Notes: generated from the letters alone by a model not told the origin. Counted from the stretch's first letter, positions 32,592 to 41,052 are shown. The stretch: DNA of 64,000 bases from JAFAXD01 sp963816775 (GCA_963816775.1 CAWFLX010000010.1:1-64000); one strand, 5' to 3'. Numbers and translations: made by a program.

Positions 32592-33644
32592 TCAATTTGA
32601 GCGCCGAAGCTCCCGGGGCGACTTTCCGGTCCACCGCCGACATGCGTGACTGAACGAGCTCGCCTCCTCGAACCCCAAAAGCCAAGCGATCTTCGAAATT
32701 GGCATGCCATCTTCCTCAAGATAGCGGGCGGCTAAGCTAGCCTTGAGCTCTTGCAAGACCTCGTTAAAGGTCACGCCTTCTTCGGCGAGCCTGCGCGCGA
32801 GTGTCCGCTCACTCATCCCGAGCTTCTTCGCGACCGCGTCCGCGTGCGCTTGCCCGTGGGGGAGCAAAGTAGAGAGAGTGTTCTCCACCGTCGTGCGGAA
32901 TGCGGCGGTATTTCTCTTGCGGGCATTCAAGCTTTCTTCGCAGACTTTGAGAAGGATTTTGTTCAAATGCGGATCGGGGTCGACCAGCGCCCACTCGGCT
33001 GAGCCAGTCGGGAAATCGATCTCGTCAGCGGTGCTGCCAAAGTCGATGTTTTTACCTAGAGATCGAGCAAGCTTTGAGACGCCTTTGGAACGGACATGCA
33101 TCATGGATACGTGTCTGGGAAGGAACCGACGGCCAGTCAGCAGGCAAGACAGGCGGACCATCGCAACGATGCAGAATTCTATCTGTTGCTCATCCGAATG
33201 GCGTGGAATACCCGAATATGTCAGGCGCAGTGTGGGTTCGGACGTCTCCAGGTACTCAAGCACTATGGCTTCGTTGGTGATACGGCTGTAGCGGGAGGCA
33301 CGCTTAAACGCATCTCCAAGCGTTCCGGAAGATGCCATGACGTAATACAACAATCCAAGTTCGCGACAGTCGAATTCTTCACCAATGTTAAAGCCAAGAA
33401 AATCGTCTTTGAGCGCTTCGGCAGCGGTATCAAGAAACGCGATCTGGTTGCGGGCGTTAATTCGTTGTTCGGGATCGTTGATCTGATCGATGGTCAATCC
33501 AGCGCCCGACAAGAGTGGTTCCAATTTGATACCCGCCTTGCGCACGCGATTGGCAGCAAGCCGTGTTATTCCGCCCTGCGCCGTCGGCAAGTCGGCGAGT
33601 TCCTTGATTGACAGTTGCGACGAGCTTTTCTGCATCATTCCCAA
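32592..33644 (-). CDS. AraC-family transcriptional regulator
   Basis: This 350-residue protein has an N-terminal Arabinose_bd-type (PF12625) sensor region, as in OruR/ArgR-like regulators (GITRLAANRVRKAGIKLEPL..., NDPEQRINARNQIAFLDTAA), and a C-terminal double HTH (KKLGMSERTLARRLAEEGVTF, ISKIAWLLGFEEASSFSHAC). It is the only conventional regulator in island 1 apart from the HTH gene by the integrase. Copy 3 of the leader element abuts its 5' end but faces away from it. Confidence 0.9.
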   Translation of the reverse strand: MGMMQKSSSQLSIKELADLPTAQGGITRLAANRVRKAGIKLEPLLSGAGLTIDQINDPEQRINARNQIAFLDTAAEALKDDFLGFNIGEEFDCRELGLLYYVMASSGTLGDAFKRASRYSRITNEAIVLEYLETSEPTLRLTYSGIPRHSDEQQIEFCIVAMVRLSCLLTGRRFLPRHVSMMHVRSKGVSKLARSLGKNIDFGSTADEIDFPTGSAEWALVDPDPHLNKILLKVCEESLNARKRNTAAFRTTVENTLSTLLPHGQAHADAVAKKLGMSERTLARRLAEEGVTFNEVLQELKASLAARYLEEDGMPISKIAWLLGFEEASSFSHACRRWTGKSPRELRRSN

Positions 33645-33692
33645 CCAAGTCTTTGGCGGAAAATAACAAGAATTTTTTTGGGCGGCAACGCA
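33641..33692 (+). repeat. leader element, copy 3
   Basis: Contains CCAACCAAGTCTTTGGCGGA, AAATAACAAGAATTTTTTTG and GGCGGCAACG. It overlaps the first codon of the minus-strand AraC gene and points to the plus-strand gene at 33703/33739. The preceding CGAGCTTTTCTGCAT also resembles the bases before copy 2. Confidence 0.8.
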
Positions 33693-33702
33693 TATTCAAT
33701 GC

Positions 33703-33963
33703 ATGGCCATGGTGACGAGGAAGCAAAAGGAGAAGGGCATGGAGGTCTACCTTCGTGCCTTCAAACTGGCGGGCATATGCAATCTCTGCATTGCCGCGCT
33801 GAGGTCGAATAATGTTTTCTGCGACCGCAACATGGTCCGCCATCCCACCTGCCTAGAGATAGTGGATGACTTCATTGAGTTCGTTATCGAGGATTTGGCC
33901 AAGAAGCAGGCTTGGAAAGAGACCAAGGGCGAGGCCCTTGAGTTTAAGCCCCATGGATCATGA
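33703..33963 (+). CDS. small protein (86 or 74 aa), unknown
   Basis: The frame starts at 33703, but the ATG at 33739 has the better site (AGGAGAAGGGC) and is my preferred start. The product is helical with three cysteines (LAGICNLCIAALRSNNVFCDR) and a Lys/Glu-rich end. It overlaps the next gene as ATGA. Confidence 0.5.
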   Translation: MAMVTRKQKEKGMEVYLRAFKLAGICNLCIAALRSNNVFCDRNMVRHPTCLEIVDDFIEFVIEDLAKKQAWKETKGEALEFKPHGS

Positions 33964-34145
33964 GAAACCTTGTGCTTGGTATGCTGCTTGCCGTTCTCGG
34001 CCTCGCGGCTACTTTCGCTTACGCCGAGACCTTCAAGCCGAAACACAGTCGCGCATATCCCGCACCAATACCAAGTTTTTGGCGGAAAATAACAAGAAGT
34101 TATTTGGGCCACAACTTACATCGCATGCGGGCGCCGACTGAGTAG
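33960..34145 (+). CDS. small secreted peptide running into a leader element
   Basis: The ATG overlaps the previous stop (ATGA). Signal peptide MRNLVLGMLLAVLGLAATFA is followed by only about 35 residues, the last 25 of which are encoded by copy 4 of the leader element. The natural C-terminus may therefore have been replaced when the element inserted. Confidence 0.5.
   Translation: MRNLVLGMLLAVLGLAATFAYAETFKPKHSRAYPAPIPSFWRKITRSYLGHNLHRMRAPTE
34063..34128 (+). repeat. leader element, copy 4
   Basis: Contains ACCAAGTTTTTGGCGGAAAA, TAACAAGAAGTTATTTGGGC and CACAACTTACATCGCATGC. AAATAAC-AAGAA-GTTATTT forms a perfect 7-bp hairpin only in this copy. It lies 119 bp ahead of the 34247 gene. Confidence 0.8.
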
Positions 34146-34246
34146 TGCGACGCCATTCTGACTGTCCAACTCGGGTCGATGACTGAGCCGGAGTACTTGG
34201 TCCAATTCACAAAAATTGCACCTCTCTAAAAGCGAAAGAAACTGAG

Positions 34247-35500
34247 ATGTCAAAAAAGGGATTGATACTGATCACCTTCGCCTGGGCGATGGAGATCGTC
34301 GGCGTCGCCGGCGGTATGGTCAACTCGACCTACACCACGTGGGGCGAACATGCCGCCGCAGACGCTGTGGGCCTGGCTGCCCGCCATACCCATGCTCGTG
34401 CTCGCAGTGGCCGAGCTAGGCCGCGTGCCGCTGGCCAGCGTGCTGTTTCACCGGCAGCCGGGTCATGCAGGCCGTGGCCCTCGTCGGGCATGCGTCGTGC
34501 TGGGTTACCTCGCGGTGGAGAACTGGACGTTCGGCTTCGAGCGCATCGTGGAGCTGAGGCTCAAGCCGGTGAGCGCGGCCGGTCTCGCTGCTGTCGCCAG
34601 GCCGAGAGCCGATCAGACGGACTTGATCAACCATCGCGACCAGGCGAACGACGGGCGAACAGCGGCAAGCGAGAGGAATTGCGTCGACGGGATAAGGACC
34701 GCGTGGACAGCATCAAGGCCGAGGCCGAGACCCACCAGAAGAACCTCGAGGCGATCCGCGAGGCGTGCCGCGTGGTCCGCGAGCAGTGCATGGTGCCGCG
34801 CAGCACGCGCGGAGGACCAGCGCTACGACGCGATGGTGCAGCCGGCTGACCAAGGAGCGCGACGATCGTCCAGTCCGAGCTCGACGATCTGGTCAAGAAG
34901 GACCGCGGCGGCGTGGTCAGATCTCGACAAGGACGATCGCGGCTGCGGCTCCGCAAGTCGAGCGACGCGAAGAAGGTCGTGGCAGGACGAGGTCAGCGAG
35001 CAACCAGATCTACCGCCTGGCGGCCAGCTACTTCGGGTCAACACGACGGACGTCACGCGCGCTCAGTTCGCCACCGCGCGGTGGGTGTTCTCGACGTTTA
35101 GCGCGATCGCCGTCGCCGTCGCGGGCAGCGTGCCGCCCTAGTCTACTACGCCCAGGAGCGAGCCCCCGGAGCACCGATGTTCCTGGGCAAGCTCATTCAA
35201 GCGCGTCGCGCGTACTACGCCAGGAAGCGGAAGCAGATCTACCGCGACGTGCCCGGTCGAGCAAGTGATCTACCGCGACGGCAAGGAGCCGCCGACCATC
35301 GTCGAGAAAGAAGTGGTGCGGTGGATCGACCGCATCGTCCTGATCCCGAGGTGGGGCGTGAGGTACCCGATCCACGCCAACTCTCTGGTCAGGGACGACA
35401 ACGTAACCCAGCTGAAGAAGGCAACTGACGTGGAAACCCAACTCGATCACACGTACCTGCGGCCCGGGACTGATATCCCGAGCCGCGGCTGTGGGGCTCG
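34247..35500 (+). pseudogene. large membrane/coiled-coil gene broken by many frameshifts
   Basis: Coherent peptides appear in all three frames in turn: MSKKGLILITFAWAMEIVGV, LWAWLPAIPMLVLAVAELGR, LGYLAVENWTFGFERIVELR, RVDSIKAEAETHQKNLEAIR, IVQSELDDLVKKDRGG, QFATARWVFSTFSAIAVAVA, YYAQERAPGAPMFLGKLIQA and EPPTIVEKEVVRWIDRIVLI. Together they describe a protein of about 400 residues with several spans and a coiled coil. At least six frame changes are needed. It could be a decayed gene or a run of assembly indels. Confidence 0.65.
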
Positions 35501-35503
35501 CGC

Positions 35504-36061
35504 GTGGGCGTGGGCGCCGGCGTGCTCCTCGCCTGCTGGGGCCTCTCGTTCTTCTGGCGCTACGACGACCCAGTGGTGCGCAAGCTGGAGGCCGTGGCCC
35601 AGCAGCTGGAGACGCTGACCCAGAGGACCAGCGATGGACTGGAGGCGCTGAGCCGGAGCACGGCCCAGCAGACCGAGACCATGAGCCGCAAGATGGTCGA
35701 GGGCCTCAAGACGATCGACAGGAAACTCGACGCTCTGGATCAGAAGGTGGCCAACAGAGGCGTCGGTGGTGGTGGCGCAGGAGACGGGAGAACCGTCACG
35801 GGTGACGTGATCAAGCGAGAGGTCACGGTGTTCTCGAGGGTGAAGCACGAAGCAGGCACCGTGGTAACACGTTGGGTCTACAAAGATGGCGCCTCTGACG
35901 GCTTCCCGAAGAGTCAGTCTTGCTACTACAACGCTGTTAACTTCGATCGCTCGAGCACGATAATCGAACTCGCTGAAGACGGAAAAAGAGTGCTCAACAC
36001 CGGGCCAGTGCCGCGAGTCGACGAAGCGCTGTCAAAATGTCAATGGTGGTCTGCATCATAG
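35504..36061 (+). CDS. membrane-anchored coiled-coil protein (185 aa)
   Basis: It starts with GTG at 35504, has one N-terminal span (VGAGVLLACWGLSFFW), a long coiled coil (VVRKLEAVAQQLETLTQRTS ... KTIDRKLDALDQKV), a Gly-rich hinge and a beta-type C-terminal domain with one cysteine. This frame is intact, unlike the sequence before it. The true start may lie in the damaged upstream part. No family was recognised. Confidence 0.55.
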   Translation: MGVGAGVLLACWGLSFFWRYDDPVVRKLEAVAQQLETLTQRTSDGLEALSRSTAQQTETMSRKMVEGLKTIDRKLDALDQKVANRGVGGGGAGDGRTVTGDVIKREVTVFSRVKHEAGTVVTRWVYKDGASDGFPKSQSCYYNAVNFDRSSTIIELAEDGKRVLNTGPVPRVDEALSKCQWWSAS

Positions 36062-36091
36062 GCAGGGCTGAACCGCGCCATGTCTCAGCGC

Positions 36092-36370
36092 TCAATCAGG
36101 TTTGAGCAGTCTTGCCAACGCTGTGTGTTCTTCAATCCGGCCCCTAGCTGCTCGAAGCATCCGTTCTCGGGTTTGGCGCGTTATGAGCACTCGCGGCCTT
36201 TCGATTGAATAAAACGAGTGACCACAGAACTTGCACCAGCGCTCGCGTTCAATCAGCCCTGATCCATTCCGCCTGGTCTGCCTCACTCCGGTCCGAGAGG
36301 CACAAACCGGACAGGGCAGCGTAGCGCCGCCGCGCGGCCGGCCGGCCATCTTCTTTTTCAGCTTGGTCAT
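36092..36370 (-). CDS. zinc-ribbon protein (92 aa), phage-like
   Basis: The ATG at 36370 follows GGGAG. The product has CPVCASRTGVRQTR and, after a 14-residue gap, WCKFCGHSFYS, one four-Cys zinc ribbon of the kind found in phage regulators and at the start of NrdR. A helical basic tail follows. It could bind nucleic acid. Confidence 0.65.
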   Translation of the reverse strand: MTKLKKKMAGRPRGGATLPCPVCASRTGVRQTRRNGSGLIERERWCKFCGHSFYSIERPRVLITRQTRERMLRAARGRIEEHTALARLLKPD

Positions 36371-36546
36371 AGTGGGAACTCCCAAATGCGTAGGTCGCGC
36401 GGGATGGCTCGCTCACCCGCCATCTGAAATATGAAGAAGGGGACGCCAGCAGCGCGACATTGGTCACGCATAGCTAGGATCACTGACGATGACCGAAGCA
36501 GAATCAACGCCAACGTAACCTACGGTTTCCCATTTCGATTTATGCT

Positions 36547-36873
36547 TCATTGTTGTGCCTCGCAGTACTCGGCATTGGTGTTCTTGATCGCCTCCAACCG
36601 TGCGCGCGTCTCTGGGCTCAGCCCCTCATCCACTAGATAGGCCGCGATTTCCGATAGGTAGGTGAGAATCCCTTGGGTGGTGGCCTCATCATACTGACCC
36701 TTAGCCCACACAGCGCCAGCGGCGAGATGGATCGCAACATGACTGACGCCATCAATATGGTTGGCAGAGAAGTCCAACGCCCCTTGGAGAATATCGGACA
36801 ACACCAACCTTAAACTTTCCGGGTCGTGTGGCGTCTCATCCGCGAGCCGCGCCCGCAGTTCGTCAACAGTCAT
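36547..36873 (-). CDS. unknown helical protein (108 aa)
   Basis: The ATG at 36873 has AGGAG upstream and overlaps the stop of the DUF5131 gene (ATGA). The product is acidic and helical (MTVDELRARLADETPHDPES, ALDFSANHIDGVSHVAIHLA). The open frame upstream of 36873 is the shadow of the DUF5131 gene. No family was recognised. Confidence 0.6.
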   Translation of the reverse strand: MTVDELRARLADETPHDPESLRLVLSDILQGALDFSANHIDGVSHVAIHLAAGAVWAKGQYDEATTQGILTYLSEIAAYLVDEGLSPETRARLEAIKNTNAEYCEAQQ

Positions 36874-37682
36874 CGATGGTCTCCTATGTTTGGAAATTCC
36901 CAGATCAACAAATCGGGTGGGATGGGCTTCAGGCTGTCCATCTGTTTCACGAACAGGGGCAGGCCTGCGGCGATAGCTTGGTTGCGCACCGCGCGTGCCC
37001 AGGCGGCCTTCATCGGGCGCACGCGACCGGGCGGCGCGTTCTCTTCGCCGCTGACGATCACCCACCGCGCCAAGCTCAGGAAATCGGGGGGCAGGGTTAT
37101 CGGCGCAATCATCGGCGCGAGCGAGGCGAACGTCATCCATCCGCGTTCAGCGAGGCGGCGCACCGGTGGCCAGCGTAGATCGAACTCGTGCTGGCGCTCA
37201 GCCGAAAATCCGCACCAGAATTTCCGTCGCCAACGCTGTGAGGTCACGGCCTCGAAATAGGCGGCCATCCGCTCTGGGCGGCGCGTGAGCAGTAATCCGA
37301 TGTGATTGCTTGCGGTCATCGTCACCAACACACGGTCAACGGCCCACGGTGGATGTTTCTCGAAGAACAAATCACCCATCGTCTCGATGAACACGATTGA
37401 GGGCTGACCGGGACCCAACAGCGGACGGTCCGCGCCTGGCCAATTAATTATCCGCCTCCACTCACGATTACCGGGATCTAATACGGTGTGGTTGCCGTTG
37501 AAAACGTAGTGGTCCTTCGCCTTGTTGGTGACCCCGAGATAGAGTTCGACGTTGTGTGCTGTTTGTTGGCCACCAGCGAGCCGCGCGGCATAGCAATATT
37601 TACAACCAGGCCCCACCGGGAAACATCCACCGAGTGGGTTCCAACTCCAATCCCAATACAAACCAAACTTCGACTTGGCCAT
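36870..37682 (-). CDS. phage Gp37/Gp68 family protein (DUF5131)
   Basis: This 270-residue protein matches the phage Gp37/68 group: WSWNPLGGCFPVGPGCKYCYA near residues 12-32 gives a Cys-x-x-Cys core, then FIETMGDLFFEKHPPWAVDR and LLLTRRPERM. The family is common in phages and islands and its reaction is not established; the Cys pattern is reminiscent of metal-cluster enzymes. It overlaps both neighbours by 1-4 bp. Confidence 0.85.
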   Translation of the reverse strand: MAKSKFGLYWDWSWNPLGGCFPVGPGCKYCYAARLAGGQQTAHNVELYLGVTNKAKDHYVFNGNHTVLDPGNREWRRIINWPGADRPLLGPGQPSIVFIETMGDLFFEKHPPWAVDRVLVTMTASNHIGLLLTRRPERMAAYFEAVTSQRWRRKFWCGFSAERQHEFDLRWPPVRRLAERGWMTFASLAPMIAPITLPPDFLSLARWVIVSGEENAPPGRVRPMKAAWARAVRNQAIAAGLPLFVKQMDSLKPIPPDLLIWEFPNIGDHR

Positions 37683-38371
37683 TATTTGTGAACCCTTTGG
37701 AGGAACTCGATCATGGCGACGTACTCCAGGGCGTTCGCGTGGGTGTCGGGTAAAGTTTGGCCGTCGGTTTCCTCACGGAAAATTTGCTCGGGTACGAACC
37801 GCGGATCGAAGCCAACAACGAGCTCCTCGATTAGTGGGGCCACGTTGAGAAACCGCCTCCACCACCCAGCAATCTCCGCGCGACGCTGGTCTGTTGGCGC
37901 TGGATCGCGCCTAATAGGCGCGGCGGTGGTTGAATTATTTGAACTTCTAGTGTCGTTCGCGGGTCTATTAGACGCGACTGATGCCGGTAGCTCTGGTGTC
38001 GGCTTGGCCGGTGTCGCACCCCGCGCGGCGACGATTGCTTCCGCCTCGGCCTTTGTCATATCAGGGTTGGCGCGCAGAACTTCGCGACGATCATCAAGAG
38101 GACAGAGTGCCCGCAACACCGAGTAAGAAATGCGCCCCAGGGCGCGGAAGTCGGGCCAAGCGCGGAACGTATCGCGATAGCGCCCAAGGGTCCGGTCGCA
38201 GATTGGAATGGCTTCGGCGAGTTTGATCAGGGTGCTCTGGCCGTACTTCGGTTCGACCCGGTCAGCCAACTCGCCTAGTTCCAACCGACCCAATTCATCA
38301 GCGGCGTACTTCGCCGCAACGAGGCTGGCACCTTTCGCTACCGCGACCTCGAACTTGATTTGCTCGATCAT
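37682..38371 (-). CDS. phage-type DNA-binding-like protein (229 aa)
   Basis: It begins MIEQIKFEVAVAKGASLVAA and contains an HTH-like part (STLIKLAEAIPICDRTLGRY, then RISYSVLRALC), a Ser/Thr/Asn linker and a C-terminal helical part. Similar proteins sit beside Gp37/68 genes. It is first in the three-gene unit; the repeat cluster at 38427-38480 lies directly upstream. The stop shares one base with the next start (TAATG). Confidence 0.6.
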   Translation of the reverse strand: MIEQIKFEVAVAKGASLVAAKYAADELGRLELGELADRVEPKYGQSTLIKLAEAIPICDRTLGRYRDTFRAWPDFRALGRISYSVLRALCPLDDRREVLRANPDMTKAEAEAIVAARGATPAKPTPELPASVASNRPANDTRSSNNSTTAAPIRRDPAPTDQRRAEIAGWWRRFLNVAPLIEELVVGFDPRFVPEQIFREETDGQTLPDTHANALEYVAMIEFLQRVHK

Positions 38372-38426
38372 AGCGGGATGCTAGGATCCGAGCACACCCC
38401 CAAGCAAACAACTCGCAGCCATCGAC

Positions 38427-38480
38427 GGGCCAAATAAGAACGGGCCAAATCCCATTATTTTGGCCGTGATCCAAATAAGT
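38427..38480 (-). promoter_or_regulatory. cluster of four GGCCAAAT motifs
   Basis: GGGCCAAATAAG (38427), GGGCCAAAT (38442), inverted ATTATTTTGGCC (38453) and ATCCAAATAAG (38469) occur within 54 bp, 56-110 bp ahead of the 38371 start codon. The spacing (about 13-16 bp) suggests an operator for a dimeric or cooperative regulator. Confidence 0.5.
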
Positions 38481-38536
38481 CTGGGTTGTGGAAAGGCCCG
38501 ATTTTATTGAGCTAGACGCACGTGCCCAGGCCCAGG

Positions 38537-38612
38537 CCCCGCTTTCGGGGGTAAAGCGGACAACATGTGCTCGCGGTGAGAATTTCCGCTTTTGCCCCTA
38601 AGCTGACATGGA
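38537..38612. repeat. intergenic palindromic repeat (GCTTT...GGGGGTAAAGC type)
   Basis: CCCCGCTTTCGGGGGTAAAG begins a dyad that ends CCGCTTTTGCCCCTAAGCTG. A related unit is at 44400-44480 and a partial one at 19451. Such units are common between genes in Bradyrhizobium-like genomes. Confidence 0.55.
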
Positions 38613-38904
38613 CTGTTGGATGGCTTTGCCTGCGGCTCAGGCCGCCTTGGTTTAGATTATCGGCAAGATCGTCGTAGCGCCGCAACACCTTCTGATAGTC
38701 CGCCAACGGAGAATCTCCGAATTGGTAAAGGAAGCACTGAGCTTCCTTGCCGATCCATTTCCCCTACTTCCAGAGTGCCCGCCGCCGTTGCTGAGTCGAA
38801 GTTGACCGGACGAGCCTATATCAGGCTCAGCGCTACCGACTTGGCAGTCAAGTTTTGGTGGAACCGCCGCAGGTTCTGCCCCACCGTCGGCATTTTAAGC
38901 TTAG

Positions 38905-39067
38905 CGAACCGCGGTCGCCATCGCGCCGGCAGATAAACCGGAATCCGTCGTGTTTGATTTCATAGGCCCATTGCGAGCCGGACCGGCAGCGCGTGCCCGA
39001 GTGTCGGCAGGCACGGCTCGACGAAGCCTTCGGGGCGGCGGGCGGGAGAGGGTGAGCGCCAAAGCAT
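38905..39067 (-). pseudogene. 5' remnant of an ATP-dependent DNA ligase gene
   Basis: From the ATG at 39067 the frame reads MLWRSPSPARRPEGFVEPCL and stops; a shifted frame continues GSQWAYEIKHDGFRFICRRD. This aligns with residues 1-50 of the ligase at 53652-54290, including the EIKHDG nucleotidyl-transfer motif. Similarity ends near 38905. It is truncated and frameshifted. Confidence 0.8.
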
Positions 39068-39189
39068 GGACGTTTCAACGGTACTGAAAGGGACACGAAT
39101 CTAGCAGGCTGTGCGTGGTTTTCGATATCCCGGCTGTACCAATGTGCTAGCATTAATGAGGTGGTCGGTGGGCGACGAGTGAGTTGCGT

Positions 39190-39612
39190 ATGTCGATGCG
39201 CGCGCTGTCCACCTCCTCTCGGAGCGCAAGGAAGCGTTGGTGGCCGCTGTTCGCCTTGCTCGGAGCCGTTGGGGCTTGCGTGCTGGCTTTGCTCCCGTCA
39301 CCGCAGCAATCCGACGATGCTCGGTCAACCCAAAAGCCTCTCGTATACTCGGTCATTGGATCAGGTGCGTTGGCGAACGCGAAACCTGTGGTCAAGGAGC
39401 CCACTCCCGCGCCCGTTATTCTCAAAGAACCGGTCGACGATCCACCCGTTGCGAGTGGCGCAACCGCGCTAACAGGAACCAAGGTCCGGCATTCGTCCCG
39501 GTCCCGCGCATCGGCGCACCGTTACGCACACGCGGCGAGGAAGTCTCATCGCCGAGAAGTTCTCAGCTACGGACGCTACTACGGCGGGTATTCCTGGGGA
39601 CGCTACTTTTAG
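39190..39612 (+). CDS. membrane-anchored His/Tyr-rich protein (140 aa)
   Basis: The ATG at 39190 is chosen; a TTG six bases earlier is possible. One N-terminal span (WWPLFALLGAVGACVLALLP) is followed by a Pro-rich linker and a basic C-terminus rich in Ser, His, Arg and Tyr ending RYYGGYSWGRYF. It looks like a periplasmic, possibly wall- or membrane-binding protein. The SD is weak. Confidence 0.6.
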   Translation: MSMRALSTSSRSARKRWWPLFALLGAVGACVLALLPSPQQSDDARSTQKPLVYSVIGSGALANAKPVVKEPTPAPVILKEPVDDPPVASGATALTGTKVRHSSRSRASAHRYAHAARKSHRREVLSYGRYYGGYSWGRYF

Positions 39613-39736
39613 CTAGCACCACTCTTGGCGTGCGGGATCACCGAAAGGTATCACCCGGAGCACGCCAAGCGAGCGGCCGATTGCCCGTGCCGCTCGCACC
39701 GGTAACGTTGGTCCCGATGGGAAAGTCGAGCCAATC

Positions 39737-40081
39737 TCAGTAGTCGATGTCGAAATTGCTCTGGAAGTGCGACGACGCCTTCTCGTTGGCGCTGTCTTCC
39801 ATCAGGTAAAGTTTGCCGCCTTGCTTGTAGAGCACGGTGCCAGGCCTGACTTCACGGGCGCCCTTCTTCATGGCCGCTTCGTGCTGGGCAGCGCTCACCT
39901 TGACCTTTGACTTGTGCAGCCTCTGCCCCTTTGGGCCAATCATAACGGCTTCGCCTTCTCCCACGGTCGCGACTTCTTGAGACTTGGCGTTGCCCTTTGC
40001 GGTCTGCGCGATTGCAGCCGTTGACAGGGCGATTACCAAACCAGCGCCCGACGCCAGCAAAGCCCTCTTGGAAATCGACAT
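39737..40081 (-). CDS. secreted small basic protein (114 aa)
   Basis: The ATG at 40081 follows GAGGAGCATGTC. The signal peptide (MSISKRALLASGAGLVIALS...AIAQ) leads to a mature part with VMIGPKGQRLHKSKVKVSA and TVLYKQGGKLYLMEDSANE. No family was recognised, but the strong SD and export signal make it a confident gene. Confidence 0.75.
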   Translation of the reverse strand: MSISKRALLASGAGLVIALSTAAIAQTAKGNAKSQEVATVGEGEAVMIGPKGQRLHKSKVKVSAAQHEAAMKKGAREVRPGTVLYKQGGKLYLMEDSANEKASSHFQSNFDIDY

Positions 40082-40700
40082 GACATGCTCCTCAAACCTT
40101 TGGGTTGCGCCTCCCGATGGCGGACGGCTGTCCGACCTGGTCCGGCTGTACCAGAGTAACCTAACGCCGCGTGGACCGAAAATGGCACTGACTGTGGACG
40201 GGGCGCTATGTTGTCGCAGTTGCTGATCGTGCAGCCGTGGTAACAATATCGGCGAGCATTCGCGCGCGCATTCTCTGAGGGCACCGGGGCCTGTCCAACA
40301 CCGGAAAGTCTTTCTCCCGGCGCGCGTTGTTGACGTAACTGACACACGGGACAAGAAAGACACGGCCCTAACTGTCGTCCGACATATTTCTACGCGCTGG
40401 GCCGAGCGTATCAGCGAGGCGTGAGGACTGAGTAATCGGGCTTTTTGTGTTTGAAGTAGTGTGTTTGAATGTCGCTCTCCAGCCATTCACCTAACTGATG
40501 CCAATACTGATACGTGCGGTGGTGCACGACCGTGGTCGTTCCGGGAATTTCTCGCTGAGTTGAGACTTTCCCCCGAGGCGGGTCGTTGGAGATATCAGTC
40601 GGGCCGTCATCGTTACGTCAACCGTGAACGATGAGCCGCCACTGGAAGAGAGTCCTCCAATCTCTTGAAATCGGCCCGCTCTATTTTTGGATGCCCGTGG

Positions 40701-40907
40701 TCATGGCTCGTCTTGGCGCGGGAACGCGATGGCGGTGGCCTTAATAAGAGCTTCCCGAAAATGCCGGCATGTCATCGGCGTAAGGGCATGTCGCCCGGTG
40801 CTAACAAATCGGCATAGCGAGTAGTCGCCCGGATTGTCATGCAAGGTCCCCGACGACAGACCATTCGGTATCCAATAGGCTTTGAACCCGCACTCGGCGC
40901 ACGTCAC
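40701..40907 (-). CDS. possible small CxxC protein (68 aa)
   Basis: The GTG-started frame reads MTCAECGFKAYWIPNGLSSG and later LCRFVSTGRHALTPMTCRHF, with four to five cysteines spaced as in a zinc site. No SD is seen and the start is uncertain. Composition is the only support. Confidence 0.35.
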   Translation of the reverse strand: MTCAECGFKAYWIPNGLSSGTLHDNPGDYSLCRFVSTGRHALTPMTCRHFREALIKATAIAFPRQDEP

Positions 40908-40909
40908 GT

Positions 40910-40926
40910 TGAAGGAAGCAATGTCC
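40910..40926 (+). repeat. 17-bp direct repeat, left end of island 2 (candidate att)
   Basis: TGAAGGAAGCAATGTCC occurs here and at 57995-58011 in the same orientation. It lies 133 bp before the integrase. A caution is that AAGCAATGTCCGCT-like strings also occur in common intergenic repeats (compare 47503-47517). Confidence 0.5.
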
Positions 40927-41033
40927 GCTAAAGGCCCTTAATTGCCCTCAGGAAATTTCGCCAGAAACCCCAATTCCATGGGCATTTTTACATTGACTTA
41001 TAAACCGACATAAACCACAGTTAAGCTCACTGG

Positions 41034-41052
41034 TGTGGGTAAATTGTGGGTA
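41034..41052 (+). promoter_or_regulatory. paired TGTGGGT motifs (candidate integrase arm sites)
   Basis: TGTGGGTAAATTGTGGGTAG gives two direct TGTGGGTA units 11 bp apart, just inside the left repeat. The right end has the same pair (57932-57955). Direct arm sites inside each end are typical of tyrosine-integrase elements. Confidence 0.45.

Larger units (their letters stand above)
38372..39189. other. 818-bp region with repeats and a ligase remnant
   Basis: It contains the operator-like motif cluster (38427-38480), an intergenic repeat (38537-38612) and the DNA-ligase fragment (38905-39067). No intact gene is seen. It is a possible right edge of island 1. Confidence 0.5.

Noticed and set aside
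38537..38612. Palindromic intergenic repeats as a CRISPR array
   Set aside because: Units are dispersed single copies without regular spacers; no cas gene is present.
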